Positions 1 to 9,081 of a stretch of 49,146 bases of DNA are shown piece after piece. Source of the stretch: BJGO01 sp964640655 (GTDB lineage: Bacteria > Bacteroidota > Bacteroidia > Chitinophagales > UBA10324). The stretch spans positions 1-49,146 of the forward strand of contig CAZXFT010000023.1 in the NCBI GenBank assembly GCA_964640655.1. Reading direction: 5' to 3'. How positions within the stretch are numbered: the first letter of the stretch is position 1; the number at the start of each line of letters is the position of its first letter. A model generated the notes under the pieces. It was not told the DNA's origin. It worked only from the letters and a program-made list of their open reading frames with translations, and ran no database searches. Position numbers and translations under genes: made by a program.

Positions 1-2
1 GC

Positions 3-1331
3 CAGAGCGATATAGACGGTAACCTGTTATATTATTTTGATGGGTATCATGTTGTTGGAGCCAATCATCAATTGCTGCCCAACGGGGATAGCCTTAATTG
101 TTGTGAGGCTGATTTTATGAATTTCTATCCTTATGGTCAAACAGTTATTCAAGGAGCTATATCGTTTAGTTTCAATCAAGAACTTGAACTTGATAATCAC
201 GTACATTATTTATTGCACAAAACTTATACATCTAATATTAACGGTTATGTGGTAAGTTATAATTTACGAACGACAAGAATAGACATATCTAACAGTCAAC
301 CATATTGTAGTTTAAAGGATACTGTAATTTTATACGACACATTAGCGCCGGGTTATTTATCCGCTTGCCGCCATGCCAATGGACGCGATTGGTGGGTTAT
401 TCAACAAAGGTTAAACAAAAAAAAATATTTCTCTTTTTTATTAACCCCTAAAGGTCTTGAATTAAAACAGGTAATAAATAAAGGCGGATATGTAAAACAA
501 AAGTTAGGTCAGGTAATGTTTACGCCTGATGGCACAAAATATATTGAGTCGGGCATTTCTGATTTTGTTAATACTTATCACATTAACATATTTGATTTTG
601 ACAGATGTACAGGTTTGTTAAGCAATCCGCAACTGATTACATTCGTTGATTCTTCCGGTTCAGTATCTTCATCGGCAGCTGTTAGCGCAAACTCGCGCTA
701 TCTGTATGTAGCCAGTCGCTTTAAGGTGTGGCAGTTTGATTTACAAGCTACGGATATATTAGCAAGTAAAACTGTTGTTGCAGAAATCGACACATTTTAT
801 CAGCAAATAGGAACTATAAATTGGGGAATGTCTTTTGTATGGATGCAACTTGGTCCTGATAATAAAATATATATATGTGCAGGAATACCGTCATACCTTC
901 ACACCATAGACAACCCCGATGAGTCCGGGCTTGCCTGTAGTGTTAATCAACATAGTTTTAGACTGCCGTCATTAAATGCGTATTCTATGCCCAACTTCCC
1001 CAACTACCGCCTTGGCCCCATAGACGGCAGCCCCTGCGATACCTTGGGCATAGATAACATTGTAAACATTAACGATAAGCTGGATAACAACACTGAGCCT
1101 GTTAAGCTGTACCCCAACCCTGCCACAGATTACATCACTCTCTTTGTGCCGCGCATTACCAAAGCCTGGGAGTTTGCACTCTATGATATTACCGGTAAAG
1201 AAGTTTTCAAAAACCAATCGCGTGGTGCTTTTAGAAGCTACAACATTAATCACTTAGCACAAGGGATGTATTTGTGGAAATTGGTTTATGAGGATGGAAA
1301 GGTGGAGAATGGGAAGATGGTGAAGCAATGA
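3..1331 (+). CDS. Secreted T9SS type A cargo protein, 5'-truncated by window edge
   Basis: The reading frame is open from the first bases of the window (codons begin at base 3), so the N-terminus and signal peptide lie outside it. An ATG-like start inside the window is not needed: the TTG at 72 is only an internal codon. The visible part starts with a DxDGNLLYYFDG-like stretch and continues with beta-rich segments such as GPDNKIYI, which resemble the PD40/WD40-like propellers of Bacteroidota surface proteins. The last 75 or so residues hold the type A sorting tail: LYPNPATDYITL, then LYDITGKEVF, then a final GMYLWKL and KMVKQ. Known family role: such tails direct export across the outer membrane by the type IX system. 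The specific function is unknown. The 3' third is visibly more C-rich than the 5' part. Confidence 0.85.
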   Translation, partial: QSDIDGNLLYYFDGYHVVGANHQLLPNGDSLNCCEADFMNFYPYGQTVIQGAISFSFNQELELDNHVHYLLHKTYTSNINGYVVSYNLRTTRIDISNSQPYCSLKDTVILYDTLAPGYLSACRHANGRDWWVIQQRLNKKKYFSFLLTPKGLELKQVINKGGYVKQKLGQVMFTPDGTKYIESGISDFVNTYHINIFDFDRCTGLLSNPQLITFVDSSGSVSSSAAVSANSRYLYVASRFKVWQFDLQATDILASKTVVAEIDTFYQQIGTINWGMSFVWMQLGPDNKIYICAGIPSYLHTIDNPDESGLACSVNQHSFRLPSLNAYSMPNFPNYRLGPIDGSPCDTLGIDNIVNINDKLDNNTEPVKLYPNPATDYITLFVPRITKAWEFALYDITGKEVFKNQSRGAFRSYNINHLAQGMYLWKLVYEDGKVENGKMVKQ

Positions 1332-1501
1332 GGAAGGCATACTCTAATATTCGCAATGTTATTGCCACGCTCAAATCAACGCAGAGATTAACATGGCGGG
1401 TACTCGAGACCAAATGGATGAAAAGAGTCAGCGACCTTCCGGATATATTGAATGATGGAAACCTTCGCCGGCTGCCTTTATTAGATGAAAACTTTTATTA
1501 A
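1328..1501 (+). CDS. Possible small ORF, 57 residues, ATGA overlap with upstream gene
   Basis: An ATG overlaps the stop codon of the T9SS cargo gene (ATGA) and opens a 57-codon frame ending with TAA at 1499-1501. The product would be basic, starting MRKAYSNIRN and ending LLDENFY, with no signal peptide, membrane segment or motif that I recognise. The overlap geometry is typical of coupled genes, but the composition is not decisive and the ORF could be chance or a remnant. It ends just before the convergent aldehyde dehydrogenase gene. Confidence 0.25.
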   Translation: MRKAYSNIRNVIATLKSTQRLTWRVLETKWMKRVSDLPDILNDGNLRRLPLLDENFY

Positions 1502-1510
1502 TAAAACATC

Positions 1511-3058
1511 TTAAAAGTTAAACGCTATGCCCTGTGCCAGAGGTAAACTCTTGCCATAGTTGATGGTGTTGGTTTGGCGACGCATATATAATTTCCATGA
1601 GTCGCTGCCACTTTCACGTCCGCCGCCTGTTTCTTTTTCGCCGCCAAATGCTCCGCCTATTTCGGCTCCGCTGGTTCCAATATTCACATTGGCAATGCCG
1701 CAATCACTTCCGGCCGCCGACAGGAATTGTTCTGCCTCCTGCATGTTGTCGGTAAAGATGCTGCTCGATAACCCTTGCGGCACATCGTTTTGCAGGGCTA
1801 TAGCTTCGTCTAAGTTTTTGTATTTCATCAGATAAACTATAGGGGCAAATGTTTCTTCACAAACCATACGTACATTACCTTTCACTTCTACAATAGCCGG
1901 CCTTACATAGCAACCGCTTTCATAGCCTTTCCCATTTAATACTTCGCCGCCGTAAGCCAACTTACCTCCGTCTTTTTTAACTTCCAGAAGTGCATTGGAG
2001 AACATGTTTACTGCATCTTTATCAATCAACGGGCCTACGTGATTGGCACTGTCTAAGGGATTGCCAATGCGCAGTTGTTCAAATGCCTTAACTAATTTTG
2101 TCTTGAAGGCGTTATAGATTTTTTCGTGAAGAATCAGTCGGCGTGTAGTGGTGCATCGCTGTCCGGCGGTACCCACAGCGCCAAACACTACAGCACGTAT
2201 GGCTAAATCGAGATTGGCTTTATCGGAAATGATGATGGCATTGTTGCCGCCTAATTCCAGGATGGTGCGGCCGAATCTGGAGCCGACAATGGATGCGGCG
2301 TGTCTGCCTACACGGGTAGATCCGGTAATGCTGAGCAGAGGTACACGATGATCATTTAACATCACATCACCTACTTCCTTACTTGATCCGGCTATTAAAC
2401 AACATACACCTTCTTCTATTCCATTGGCCTTTAATACCCGTGCTATGATATTGTGAGTAGCCACTGCACAAAGCATTACTTTACTCGAAGGTTTCCAAAC
2501 TACAGTGTCTCCGCAAGCTAATGCAATCATGGCATTCCAACTCCAAACGGCTACAGGAAAATTAAACGCACTAACCACACCAACCACTCCCAGAGGATGC
2601 CATTGCTCATACATGCGGTGGCTGGGTCTTTCGCTGTGCATGGTTAATCCATATAACTGTCGGCTAAGTCCAACAGCAAAATCGCAGATGTCGATCATCT
2701 CCTGTACTTCTCCCAAACCTTCCTGCAAGCTTTTACCCATTTCGTAGCTCACTAATTTGCCAAGCGGCTCTTTATATTTTCTAAGTTCATCACCCATTTG
2801 ACGCACCAACTCTCCACGCTTGGGAGCAGGCACCAATCTCCAACGCTTGAAAGCCTCTGCACTTAGCGCCATTACCTTGTCGTAGTCGGCACGAGAAGCG
2901 GTTTTAACACTACCAATCTTGTTGCCATCTACCGGTGAATACGAATCAATTACACTACCACCTGTTTTAATCCATTGTGTTCCGGTACAGGCACCGTAGT
3001 TGAGGTTGTTTAATCCAAGCTGTTTTAGAAAAGATGTGTTGTTAGTTGTCTTAGCCAT
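1511..3058 (-). CDS. Aldehyde dehydrogenase, ALDH7 (aminoadipate semialdehyde) type
   Basis: A full-length 515-residue NAD-dependent aldehyde dehydrogenase. Catalytic Cys302 lies in GTAGQRCTTTRR and the general base Glu268 in LELGGNN. The ELGGNNAII form, rather than ELGGK, and the TAGQRCTTTRR block are hallmarks of the ALDH7/antiquitin group, which oxidises L-2-aminoadipate 6-semialdehyde (piperideine-6-carboxylate) in lysine degradation. That substrate is a family-level inference; no other lysine catabolic gene is next to it. It is a cytosolic protein transcribed alone: a consensus TAnnTTTG element lies 23 bases upstream of the ATG and its 3' end faces the T9SS gene. Start ATG at 3058 is followed by a normal N-terminus. 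Confidence 0.93.
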   Translation of the reverse strand: MAKTTNNTSFLKQLGLNNLNYGACTGTQWIKTGGSVIDSYSPVDGNKIGSVKTASRADYDKVMALSAEAFKRWRLVPAPKRGELVRQMGDELRKYKEPLGKLVSYEMGKSLQEGLGEVQEMIDICDFAVGLSRQLYGLTMHSERPSHRMYEQWHPLGVVGVVSAFNFPVAVWSWNAMIALACGDTVVWKPSSKVMLCAVATHNIIARVLKANGIEEGVCCLIAGSSKEVGDVMLNDHRVPLLSITGSTRVGRHAASIVGSRFGRTILELGGNNAIIISDKANLDLAIRAVVFGAVGTAGQRCTTTRRLILHEKIYNAFKTKLVKAFEQLRIGNPLDSANHVGPLIDKDAVNMFSNALLEVKKDGGKLAYGGEVLNGKGYESGCYVRPAIVEVKGNVRMVCEETFAPIVYLMKYKNLDEAIALQNDVPQGLSSSIFTDNMQEAEQFLSAAGSDCGIANVNIGTSGAEIGGAFGGEKETGGGRESGSDSWKLYMRRQTNTINYGKSLPLAQGIAFNF

Positions 3059-3081
3059 TTGATTTTAAAAATTATTGCGCG

Positions 3082-3089
3082 CAAAAGTA
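3082..3089 (-). promoter_or_regulatory. -7 promoter element for ALDH7 gene
   Basis: The minus strand reads TACTTTTG, an exact match to the Bacteroidota -7 consensus TAnnTTTG, 23 bases upstream of the aldehyde dehydrogenase start. A clear -33 TTTG is not obvious. Confidence 0.6.
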
Positions 3090-3120
3090 GGCTTTATGAA
3101 ATTGAGAAATTGTAATTAAC

Positions 3121-3155
3121 AAAACAAAAAACCCCCTGCCGTGGGGCAGAGGGTT
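3121..3155 (-). terminator. Intrinsic terminator of rplU-rpmA
   Basis: On the minus strand an 11-base stem (3145-3155 with 3130-3140, one mismatch) around a four-base loop is followed by TTTTTGTTTT. It lies 29 bases after the rpmA stop codon, so it ends the ribosomal protein operon. Confidence 0.85.
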
Positions 3156-3184
3156 GAATCATTTTTTACTGGATGCTTAAAAGA

Positions 3185-3448
3185 TTATGAAGCAGCAACA
3201 GGAGTAACGCTGATATAATTTTTGTTGTTGCGACGACGACGGAAACTAACCACACCTTCGGTTACTGCGAATATGGTATGGTCTTTACCCATCATAACAC
3301 CGTTGCCGGGATAGAACTTGGTGCCTCGCTGGCGAACAATAATATTGCCTGGTGCAGCTGCCTGACCGCCGTATATTTTTACACCTAATCTCTGGGCTGC
3401 TGAGTCGCGGCCGTTTCTTGAACTTCCTTCACCTTTTTTATGTGCCAT
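3185..3448 (-). CDS. rpmA: 50S ribosomal protein L27
   Basis: An 87-residue L27 protein with the typical N-terminus MAHKKGEGSSRNGRDS and the core RLGVKIYGGQ, followed by IIVRQRGTKFYPG and a basic end. L27 sits near the peptidyl transferase centre of the large ribosomal subunit. The mature-type N-terminus begins directly at Met, with no extension of the kind cleaved in Firmicutes. It follows rplU by 9 bases in the conserved rplU-rpmA operon and is followed by an intrinsic terminator. The extreme C-terminus is slightly extended (VTPVAAS). Confidence 0.98.
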   Translation of the reverse strand: MAHKKGEGSSRNGRDSAAQRLGVKIYGGQAAAPGNIIVRQRGTKFYPGNGVMMGKDHTIFAVTEGVVSFRRRRNNKNYISVTPVAAS

Positions 3449-3457
3449 GGTATTTTA

Positions 3458-3763
3458 TTATTTTACGTTATCGATTACAATTTTAGTGAACGACTGACGG
3501 TGACCGTTTTTAACACGGTAACCTTTACGGCGTTTCTTTTTGAAAACGATTACTTTATCGTCTTTCAAATGTTCTACAATGGTGGCAGAAACCTTACCAT
3601 TGATATAAGGAGATCCAACCTCAACGTTGCCGTTGTTGTCAGTTAAAAGAATGTTGCTGAACTCAACTTTGTCGCCGCTGTTGCCTTCCAAACGGTGCAC
3701 TAAAAGTTCCTGACCTTTAGAAACTTTGAATTGCTGACCAGCTATTTCTACTATCGAATACAT
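3458..3763 (-). CDS. rplU: 50S ribosomal protein L21
   Basis: L21 of 101 residues, starting MYSIVEIAGQQFKVSKGQ and containing the family's KVGQ/FSNILL-like and KVSATIVEH segments and the basic FKKKRRKGYRVKNGHRQ block that binds 23S rRNA. I chose the ATG at 3763, not the GTG 24 bases upstream, because the family starts at MYSIV/MYAIV and the upstream stretch would overlap the likely -7 promoter element. It is the first gene of the rplU-rpmA operon. Confidence 0.97.
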   Translation of the reverse strand: MYSIVEIAGQQFKVSKGQELLVHRLEGNSGDKVEFSNILLTDNNGNVEVGSPYINGKVSATIVEHLKDDKVIVFKKKRRKGYRVKNGHRQSFTKIVIDNVK

Positions 3764-3786
3764 GAGCTTTTTAAAATTTGGGAGCA

Positions 3787-3794
3787 CAAAAGTA
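3787..3794 (-). promoter_or_regulatory. -7 promoter element for rplU-rpmA
   Basis: The minus strand reads TACTTTTG (TAnnTTTG consensus), 23 bases before the rplU ATG. This supports the shorter rplU start. Confidence 0.6.
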
Positions 3795-3942
3795 GTGTTT
3801 CAATCGGTAATAACCAATATTAGAGTAAATATTTCTGTATCAATCCTTAAATCTTATCCATTAAAAAGCATCAATTCGGGATATTTCAATAAAAAAATTG
3901 GTAGGATATTTGGCAACCCAACGAAAAAAAAGAAAAAACAAA

Positions 3943-4452
3943 ATGAAAAAACTACTTGCCATTGTTATGTTGTTCTCACTGACAACACTTACCGTATCTG
4001 CACAGGAAATTATTAAAGGACTTAAAAATCAGGGGTTCCTGCTTAAAGGAAGCCGCGCTATGCCGGTGGTTAAATTTAAAGAAGGTCTGAGTGTAGTGCT
4101 TGAAAATAAAGAAGATGGAATGAATTTTACGGTTACAAAAAATGGTAAAAACTACCCGCTTTTTGACCCGGTTTCTTCTGCCACATACGGTCAGGTAGCC
4201 GAAACAGATGTTGATGGCGACGGCAGCATGGATATACTTGCTGCATATCGCACAGGCCCCAATCAATTCATATTGTACATCTTTAAAAAGGCACAATTTG
4301 AAACCGATTACAAGATGTTCTGTACCATTTCAGGGAAAAATGCAATTCAGTTTGATGGAAATTCTAAAATAACCCTCATCAATTCAGATAATACGACCAC
4401 TCTATATACCATAGACGCCGAGGGTAAGTTGAGTGTAATTGAATCAAAGTAG
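3943..4452 (+). CDS. Secreted hypothetical protein with VCBS/FG-GAP-like segment
   Basis: A 169-residue protein with a clear signal peptide (MKKLLAIVMLFSLTTLTVSA, cleavage before QE). The ATG at 3943 is chosen because the longer frame (GTG at 3898) puts a charged, lysine-rich stretch before the signal peptide, and because an A-rich tract typical of Bacteroidota start regions precedes this ATG. Mid-protein, ETDVDGDGSMDILAAYRTG resembles an FG-GAP/VCBS calcium-binding repeat. Function is unknown; it is probably periplasmic. It is monocistronic, divergent from rplU and ended by a strong terminator before rpoC. Confidence 0.8.
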   Translation: MKKLLAIVMLFSLTTLTVSAQEIIKGLKNQGFLLKGSRAMPVVKFKEGLSVVLENKEDGMNFTVTKNGKNYPLFDPVSSATYGQVAETDVDGDGSMDILAAYRTGPNQFILYIFKKAQFETDYKMFCTISGKNAIQFDGNSKITLINSDNTTTLYTIDAEGKLSVIESK

Positions 4453-4497
4453 AGTTAACCAACTGTTTTACAGCAGTTTAGATTAAAAATTAGATCT

Positions 4498-4543
4498 ATC
4501 AGCCACTTATTGAAGATGTAAAAGTGGCTGATGCTATTTTTTT
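4498..4543 (+). terminator. Intrinsic terminator between the secreted hypothetical and rpoC
   Basis: A perfect 11-base stem (4498-4508 with 4522-4532, ATCAGCCACTT) with a 13-base loop is followed by a run of seven T at 4537-4543. It isolates rpoC transcription from the upstream gene. Confidence 0.88.
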
Positions 4544-4587
4544 ACATTTCAATTCCACTTAATGCTATGAATTTCACGGCAAAGTAT

Positions 4588-4595
4588 TACTTTTG
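4588..4595 (+). promoter_or_regulatory. -7 promoter element for rpoC, with a leader of about 125 bases
   Basis: TACTTTTG matches the TAnnTTTG consensus and is followed by GCCACCCC. A start near 4602 would give an unusually long leader before rpoC (ATG at 4727). The leader contains a 29-codon ORF at 4608-4697. Apart from this and the terminator, the 274-base gap 4453-4726 holds nothing I recognise. Confidence 0.55.
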
Positions 4596-4607
4596 CCACC
4601 CCTTAAT

Positions 4608-4697
4608 ATGACAGGTACATTCTGCCCCGCCAAGTGCAACTCATTTTATTACAATATTTATTGTTCTTCACGCGGAAGCAATCCATTCATTTTTTAA
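4608..4697 (+). other. Short ORF (29 codons) in the rpoC leader
   Basis: ATG at 4608 lies just after the predicted transcription start of rpoC and opens a 29-codon frame ending TAA at 4695-4697, with a Cys/Ser/Tyr/Phe-rich product (MTGTFCPAKCNSFYYN...). It could be a leader peptide or chance; no conserved sequence is known to me. Confidence 0.2.
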
Positions 4698-4726
4698 TCT
4701 CAAACACTCAATAAAACAATTGTCTC

Positions 4727-7700
4727 ATGCCATTTAAAAAAGACATCAAAATAAAAAGCAACTTTAACAAGATTACCATTGGTCTTTCATCGCCGGATGT
4801 AATCCTGGAGCGCTCTTACGGAGAGGTATTAAAACCTGAAACTATTAACTACCGCACCTACAAGCCTGAAAGAGATGGTTTGTTTTGCGAGCGTATTTTC
4901 GGTCCGGTTAAAGATTTTGAATGTTACTGCGGTAAGTACAAACGTATTCGCTACAAAGGCATAGTTTGCGACCGTTGCGGTGTGGAAGTAACAGAAAAGA
5001 AGGTGCGTCGCGAACGTATGGGTCACATCAAATTGGTGGTACCTGTTGTTCACATTTGGTACTTTAAATCTTTGCCTAATAAAATTGGATACTTGTTGGG
5101 CGTTAGTTCCAAGAAATTGGAGTCTATCATTTACTACGAGCGTTATGTGGTAATTCAAATGGGTGCTGCTGAAGGCATGACTGACCAAAAGGGTGAGGCT
5201 ATACAGAATCTTTCATTGATTACTGAAGAAGAATATTTAGATGTACTGGATAAACTTCCAAAAGATAATCAGCACCTCGACAACAACGACCCGAATAAGT
5301 TTATTGCTATGATGGGTGCAGATGCGGTAAAAGAAATGTTATCGCGCATTGATCTGGATCAGTTGTCTTATAAATTGCGTAATCAGGCGAATACCGAAAC
5401 TTCACAACAACGTAAGGCGGAGGCTTTGAAACGTTTGAGTGTGGTGGAAGCATTCCGCGATGCCAACAGTCGTACCGAAAATAAACCTGAATGGATGGTG
5501 GTGCAATACTTACCGGTTATTCCGCCGGAATTGCGTCCATTGGTACCATTGGATGGTGGTCGCTTTGCCAGCTCTGATTTGAACGACTTATACCGTCGTG
5601 TGATTATTCGTAACAACCGTTTAAAGCGATTACTGGAAATAAAAGCTCCTGATGTGATTCTGCGTAACGAGAAGCGTATGTTGCAGGAAGCTGTTGACTC
5701 TTTGTTTGATAACTCACGTAAAGCCAATGCAGTTAAAGCTGAAGGTGGACGCGCATTGAAATCCCTGAGTGATGTGCTTAAAGGTAAGCAGGGTCGATTC
5801 CGTCAGAATCTGTTGGGTAAACGTGTGGATTACTCCGGTCGTTCTGTTATCGTTGTAGGTCCTGATTTGAAACTGCACGAATGCGGTTTACCAAAGGATA
5901 TGGCAGCAGAATTATTTAAGCCCTTTGTTATTCGTAAACTCATTGAAAGGGGTATTGTAAAAACTGTAAAATCTGCTAAGAAATTAGTTGACAAGAAGGA
6001 GCCGGTAATCTGGGATATCCTCGAAAATATATTGAAAGGTCATCCGGTTCTGTTGAATCGTGCACCAACGCTACACCGTTTATCTATTCAGGCTTTCCAA
6101 CCTAAGTTGATTGAAGGAAAAGCGATCACACTGCATCCATTAGTCTGCGGCGCATTTAACGCGGACTTTGACGGTGACCAAATGGCGGTTCACGTGCCCC
6201 TGAGTCACGCTGCTATATTAGAAGCACAACTCTTAATGTTGTCTGCTCACAACATCCTGAATCCACAAAACGGTTCCCCAATCACACTTCCTTCTCAGGA
6301 CATGGTATTGGGTCTTTATTACATTACTAAAGGTAAAAAGTCAACCAAAGAAGTTAAGGTTGTCGGTGAAGGAAAAATATTCTATTCAGCAGAAGAGGTA
6401 TTAATAGCATACAACGAAGGCAAACTTGACTTGCACGCACATATTAAAGTGAAAGCACGTGTGATGGATGCCGGCGAATTGAAGAATAAATTAATTGAAA
6501 CTACAGTTGGCCGTGTCATATTTAATCAATTCGTTCCACACGAAGTTGGATTCATCAACACTCTATTAACTAAAAAAGCATTGCGTGAAGTAATCGGTAA
6601 CATCATTAAGACTACCGATATACCGCGTACTGCCAAGTTTCTGGATGATATTAAAGAGTTAGGATTCCGTATGGCGTTCCGCGGAGGTTTGTCGTTCAAT
6701 ATTTCTGACTTAATTATTCCAACTACGCGCGAAACATTATTGGTTCAGGCTCAATCAGAAGTTGACGAAGTTTGGAGCAATTACAATATGGGTTTGATTA
6801 CAAACAACGAACGTTATAATCAGATTATTGATATATGGACTCGTGCGAACAATCGTATTTCTGAGACATTAATTAAAGAGTTGAGCAACGATAAACAAGG
6901 ATTCAACTCGGTATATATGATGTTGGATTCCGGTGCGCGTGGTTCTAAAGAGCAGATACGTCAGCTGGGTGGTATGCGCGGATTGATGCAAAAGCCTCGT
7001 AAATCTGGTGGTACCGGTGCAGAGATTATTGAAAACCCTATTCTTTCAAACTTCAAAGAAGGTTTGTCAGTATTGGAATACTTTATTTCTACACACGGTG
7101 CGCGTAAAGGTTTGGCCGATACAGCTTTAAAAACAGCAGATGCCGGTTACCTGACTCGTCGTTTGGTGGATGTGGCACAGGATGTTGTAATCACTGACGA
7201 AGATTGTGGTACACTACGCGGTATTGCCCTTTCAGCATTGAAAGACAACGATGATGTTGTTGAGCCATTGAAAGAACGCATAGCCGGCCGTACTTCATTG
7301 CATACAGTTATCAACCCTATGAATGATGAAGTACTGGTTGAAGCTGGTCAAGAAATTACAGAAGAGATTGCAGATAAGATTGAAGAGTCACCAATAGAAA
7401 CAGTTGAGGTTCGTTCGGTATTAACCTGCGAAACCCGTCGTGGTGTTTGTGTGAAATGTTATGGTCGCAATCTGGCTACAGGCCGTATTGCGGAGCGTGG
7501 CGATACCATGGGTATCATCGCAGCACAGTCCATTGGTGAACCCGGAACTCAGTTAACACTTCGTACCTTCCACACGGGTGGTGCCTTAACAGGAGGTTCT
7601 GCAACTGAATCCAAGCTAGATGCTAAGTTTGACGGCATCATTCATTTTGATGGTATTAAAACAGTGGTGCACCACAATGAGGCTGACGAAAAGCAAACTA

Positions 7701-9064
7701 TCGTTATCAGTCGTACCGGAGAAATCCGTTTAGTGGATGCCAACACGGGCCGTCAGTTGATGCAAAATCACATTCCTTATGGAGCAATTCTCACTGTTAA
7801 AGATGGTCAAAAGCTGACCAAAGGTTCTACTATTTGTTCTTGGGATCCATTCAACGCGGTTATCATCTCTGAATTCAAAGGAAAAGTGTCTTTTGAAAAT
7901 ATTATAGAAGGTATCACCTTCCGCGAAGAGGCAGATGAACAAACAGGTCACCGCGAAAAAGTTATTACTGAATCACGCGATAAGACGAAAATTCCTGCCA
8001 TTAAAATTTTGGGTAAGGGTGATGTCGAGTTGCGTTCATACAATATACCTGTAGGTTCTCACATTAATGTGGAAGATGGTGAAGATGTGATACCGGGTGC
8101 TATTCTTGTAAAAATTCCTAGAACATTAGGTAAACTGAAAGGTGATATCACCGGTGGTCTTCCTCGTGTTACAGAATTGTTTGAAGCACGTAATCCATCT
8201 AACCCAGCAGTGGTTTCTGAAATTGATGGTGTGGTTACTTTCGGTGCTATCAAACGTGGTAACCGTGAAATCATTATTGAATCTAAAGACGGAGAGCAAC
8301 GCCGCTACTTAGTAAACTTATCCAAACATATTCTTGTGCAGGATAACGACTTCGTTAAAGCAGGTACTCCTTTGTCTGATGGTTCAATTTCTCCTGCCGA
8401 CATTTTGAAAATCAAAGGACCATATGCCGTACAGGAATATATGGTTAATGAAATTCAGGAGGTTTATCGTTTGCAGGGTGTTAAGATTAACGATAAACAC
8501 ATTGAAGTTATCGTTCGTCAGATGATGCGTAAAGTATATGTTGTTGATCCGGGTGATACTCGTTTCCTGGAAGATGAGGCAGTAGATCGTTTTGAGGTGT
8601 TGGAAGAAAATGAAAAGATGTACGACAAGAAAGTGGTTACCGAAGCCGGTGATTCTGCAACATTAAAAGTTGGACAGATAGTAACGCTGCGTCAAATCAG
8701 AGAAGAGAATTCTAACCTGAAGCGTAACGACAAGAATTTGGTACAATTCCGCGATGCGCATCCTGCTACTTCTGCACCATTGCTGATGGGTATCACCAAG
8801 GCATCTTTAGGTACTGAAAGTTGGATTTCTGCTGCATCATTCCAGGAAACAACTAAGATATTAAGTGTGGCATCTATCAATGCCAGCACCGATAATCTGA
8901 TGGGCCTGAAAGAGAATGTTATTATTGGTCATTTAATACCTGCGGGTACAGGTTTGCCTGCGTTTGAAAATCAAGTGGTGGGTTCTAAAGAAGAATACCA
9001 ACGCCTAATGGAATCTAAGCGCGAGTTGGAACTGGCAATGCAGCAATTAGATGATGAAGATTAA
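4727..9064 (+). CDS. rpoC: DNA-directed RNA polymerase subunit beta'
   Basis: The 1,445-residue beta' subunit of RNA polymerase. The N-terminal zinc site is Cys66, Cys68, Cys81, Cys84; the catalytic Mg2+ motif NADFDGDQ holds Asp480, Asp482 and Asp484; the second zinc site is CETRRGVCVKCYG; the trigger-loop region carries IGEPGTQLTLRTFHTGG. The length fits Bacteroidota. Start ATG at 4727 gives the family's MPFKKD-like beginning. In most bacteria rpoC directly follows rpoB, usually in a cluster with rplJ-rplL. Here the upstream neighbours are a small secreted protein and divergent rplU-rpmA, and a terminator and promoter lie between, so rpoC is an independent transcription unit. Confidence 0.99.
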   Translation: MPFKKDIKIKSNFNKITIGLSSPDVILERSYGEVLKPETINYRTYKPERDGLFCERIFGPVKDFECYCGKYKRIRYKGIVCDRCGVEVTEKKVRRERMGHIKLVVPVVHIWYFKSLPNKIGYLLGVSSKKLESIIYYERYVVIQMGAAEGMTDQKGEAIQNLSLITEEEYLDVLDKLPKDNQHLDNNDPNKFIAMMGADAVKEMLSRIDLDQLSYKLRNQANTETSQQRKAEALKRLSVVEAFRDANSRTENKPEWMVVQYLPVIPPELRPLVPLDGGRFASSDLNDLYRRVIIRNNRLKRLLEIKAPDVILRNEKRMLQEAVDSLFDNSRKANAVKAEGGRALKSLSDVLKGKQGRFRQNLLGKRVDYSGRSVIVVGPDLKLHECGLPKDMAAELFKPFVIRKLIERGIVKTVKSAKKLVDKKEPVIWDILENILKGHPVLLNRAPTLHRLSIQAFQPKLIEGKAITLHPLVCGAFNADFDGDQMAVHVPLSHAAILEAQLLMLSAHNILNPQNGSPITLPSQDMVLGLYYITKGKKSTKEVKVVGEGKIFYSAEEVLIAYNEGKLDLHAHIKVKARVMDAGELKNKLIETTVGRVIFNQFVPHEVGFINTLLTKKALREVIGNIIKTTDIPRTAKFLDDIKELGFRMAFRGGLSFNISDLIIPTTRETLLVQAQSEVDEVWSNYNMGLITNNERYNQIIDIWTRANNRISETLIKELSNDKQGFNSVYMMLDSGARGSKEQIRQLGGMRGLMQKPRKSGGTGAEIIENPILSNFKEGLSVLEYFISTHGARKGLADTALKTADAGYLTRRLVDVAQDVVITDEDCGTLRGIALSALKDNDDVVEPLKERIAGRTSLHTVINPMNDEVLVEAGQEITEEIADKIEESPIETVEVRSVLTCETRRGVCVKCYGRNLATGRIAERGDTMGIIAAQSIGEPGTQLTLRTFHTGGALTGGSATESKLDAKFDGIIHFDGIKTVVHHNEADEKQTIVISRTGEIRLVDANTGRQLMQNHIPYGAILTVKDGQKLTKGSTICSWDPFNAVIISEFKGKVSFENIIEGITFREEADEQTGHREKVITESRDKTKIPAIKILGKGDVELRSYNIPVGSHINVEDGEDVIPGAILVKIPRTLGKLKGDITGGLPRVTELFEARNPSNPAVVSEIDGVVTFGAIKRGNREIIIESKDGEQRRYLVNLSKHILVQDNDFVKAGTPLSDGSISPADILKIKGPYAVQEYMVNEIQEVYRLQGVKINDKHIEVIVRQMMRKVYVVDPGDTRFLEDEAVDRFEVLEENEKMYDKKVVTEAGDSATLKVGQIVTLRQIREENSNLKRNDKNLVQFRDAHPATSAPLLMGITKASLGTESWISAASFQETTKILSVASINASTDNLMGLKENVIIGHLIPAGTGLPAFENQVVGSKEEYQRLMESKRELELAMQQLDDED

Positions 9065-9081
9065 ATATTCAATCATATAAT

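Noticed and set aside
3898..3942. Longer start (GTG at 3898) for the secreted hypothetical gene
   Set aside because: It adds a Lys-rich stretch before a clear signal peptide; the ATG at 3943 gives a normal N-terminus.
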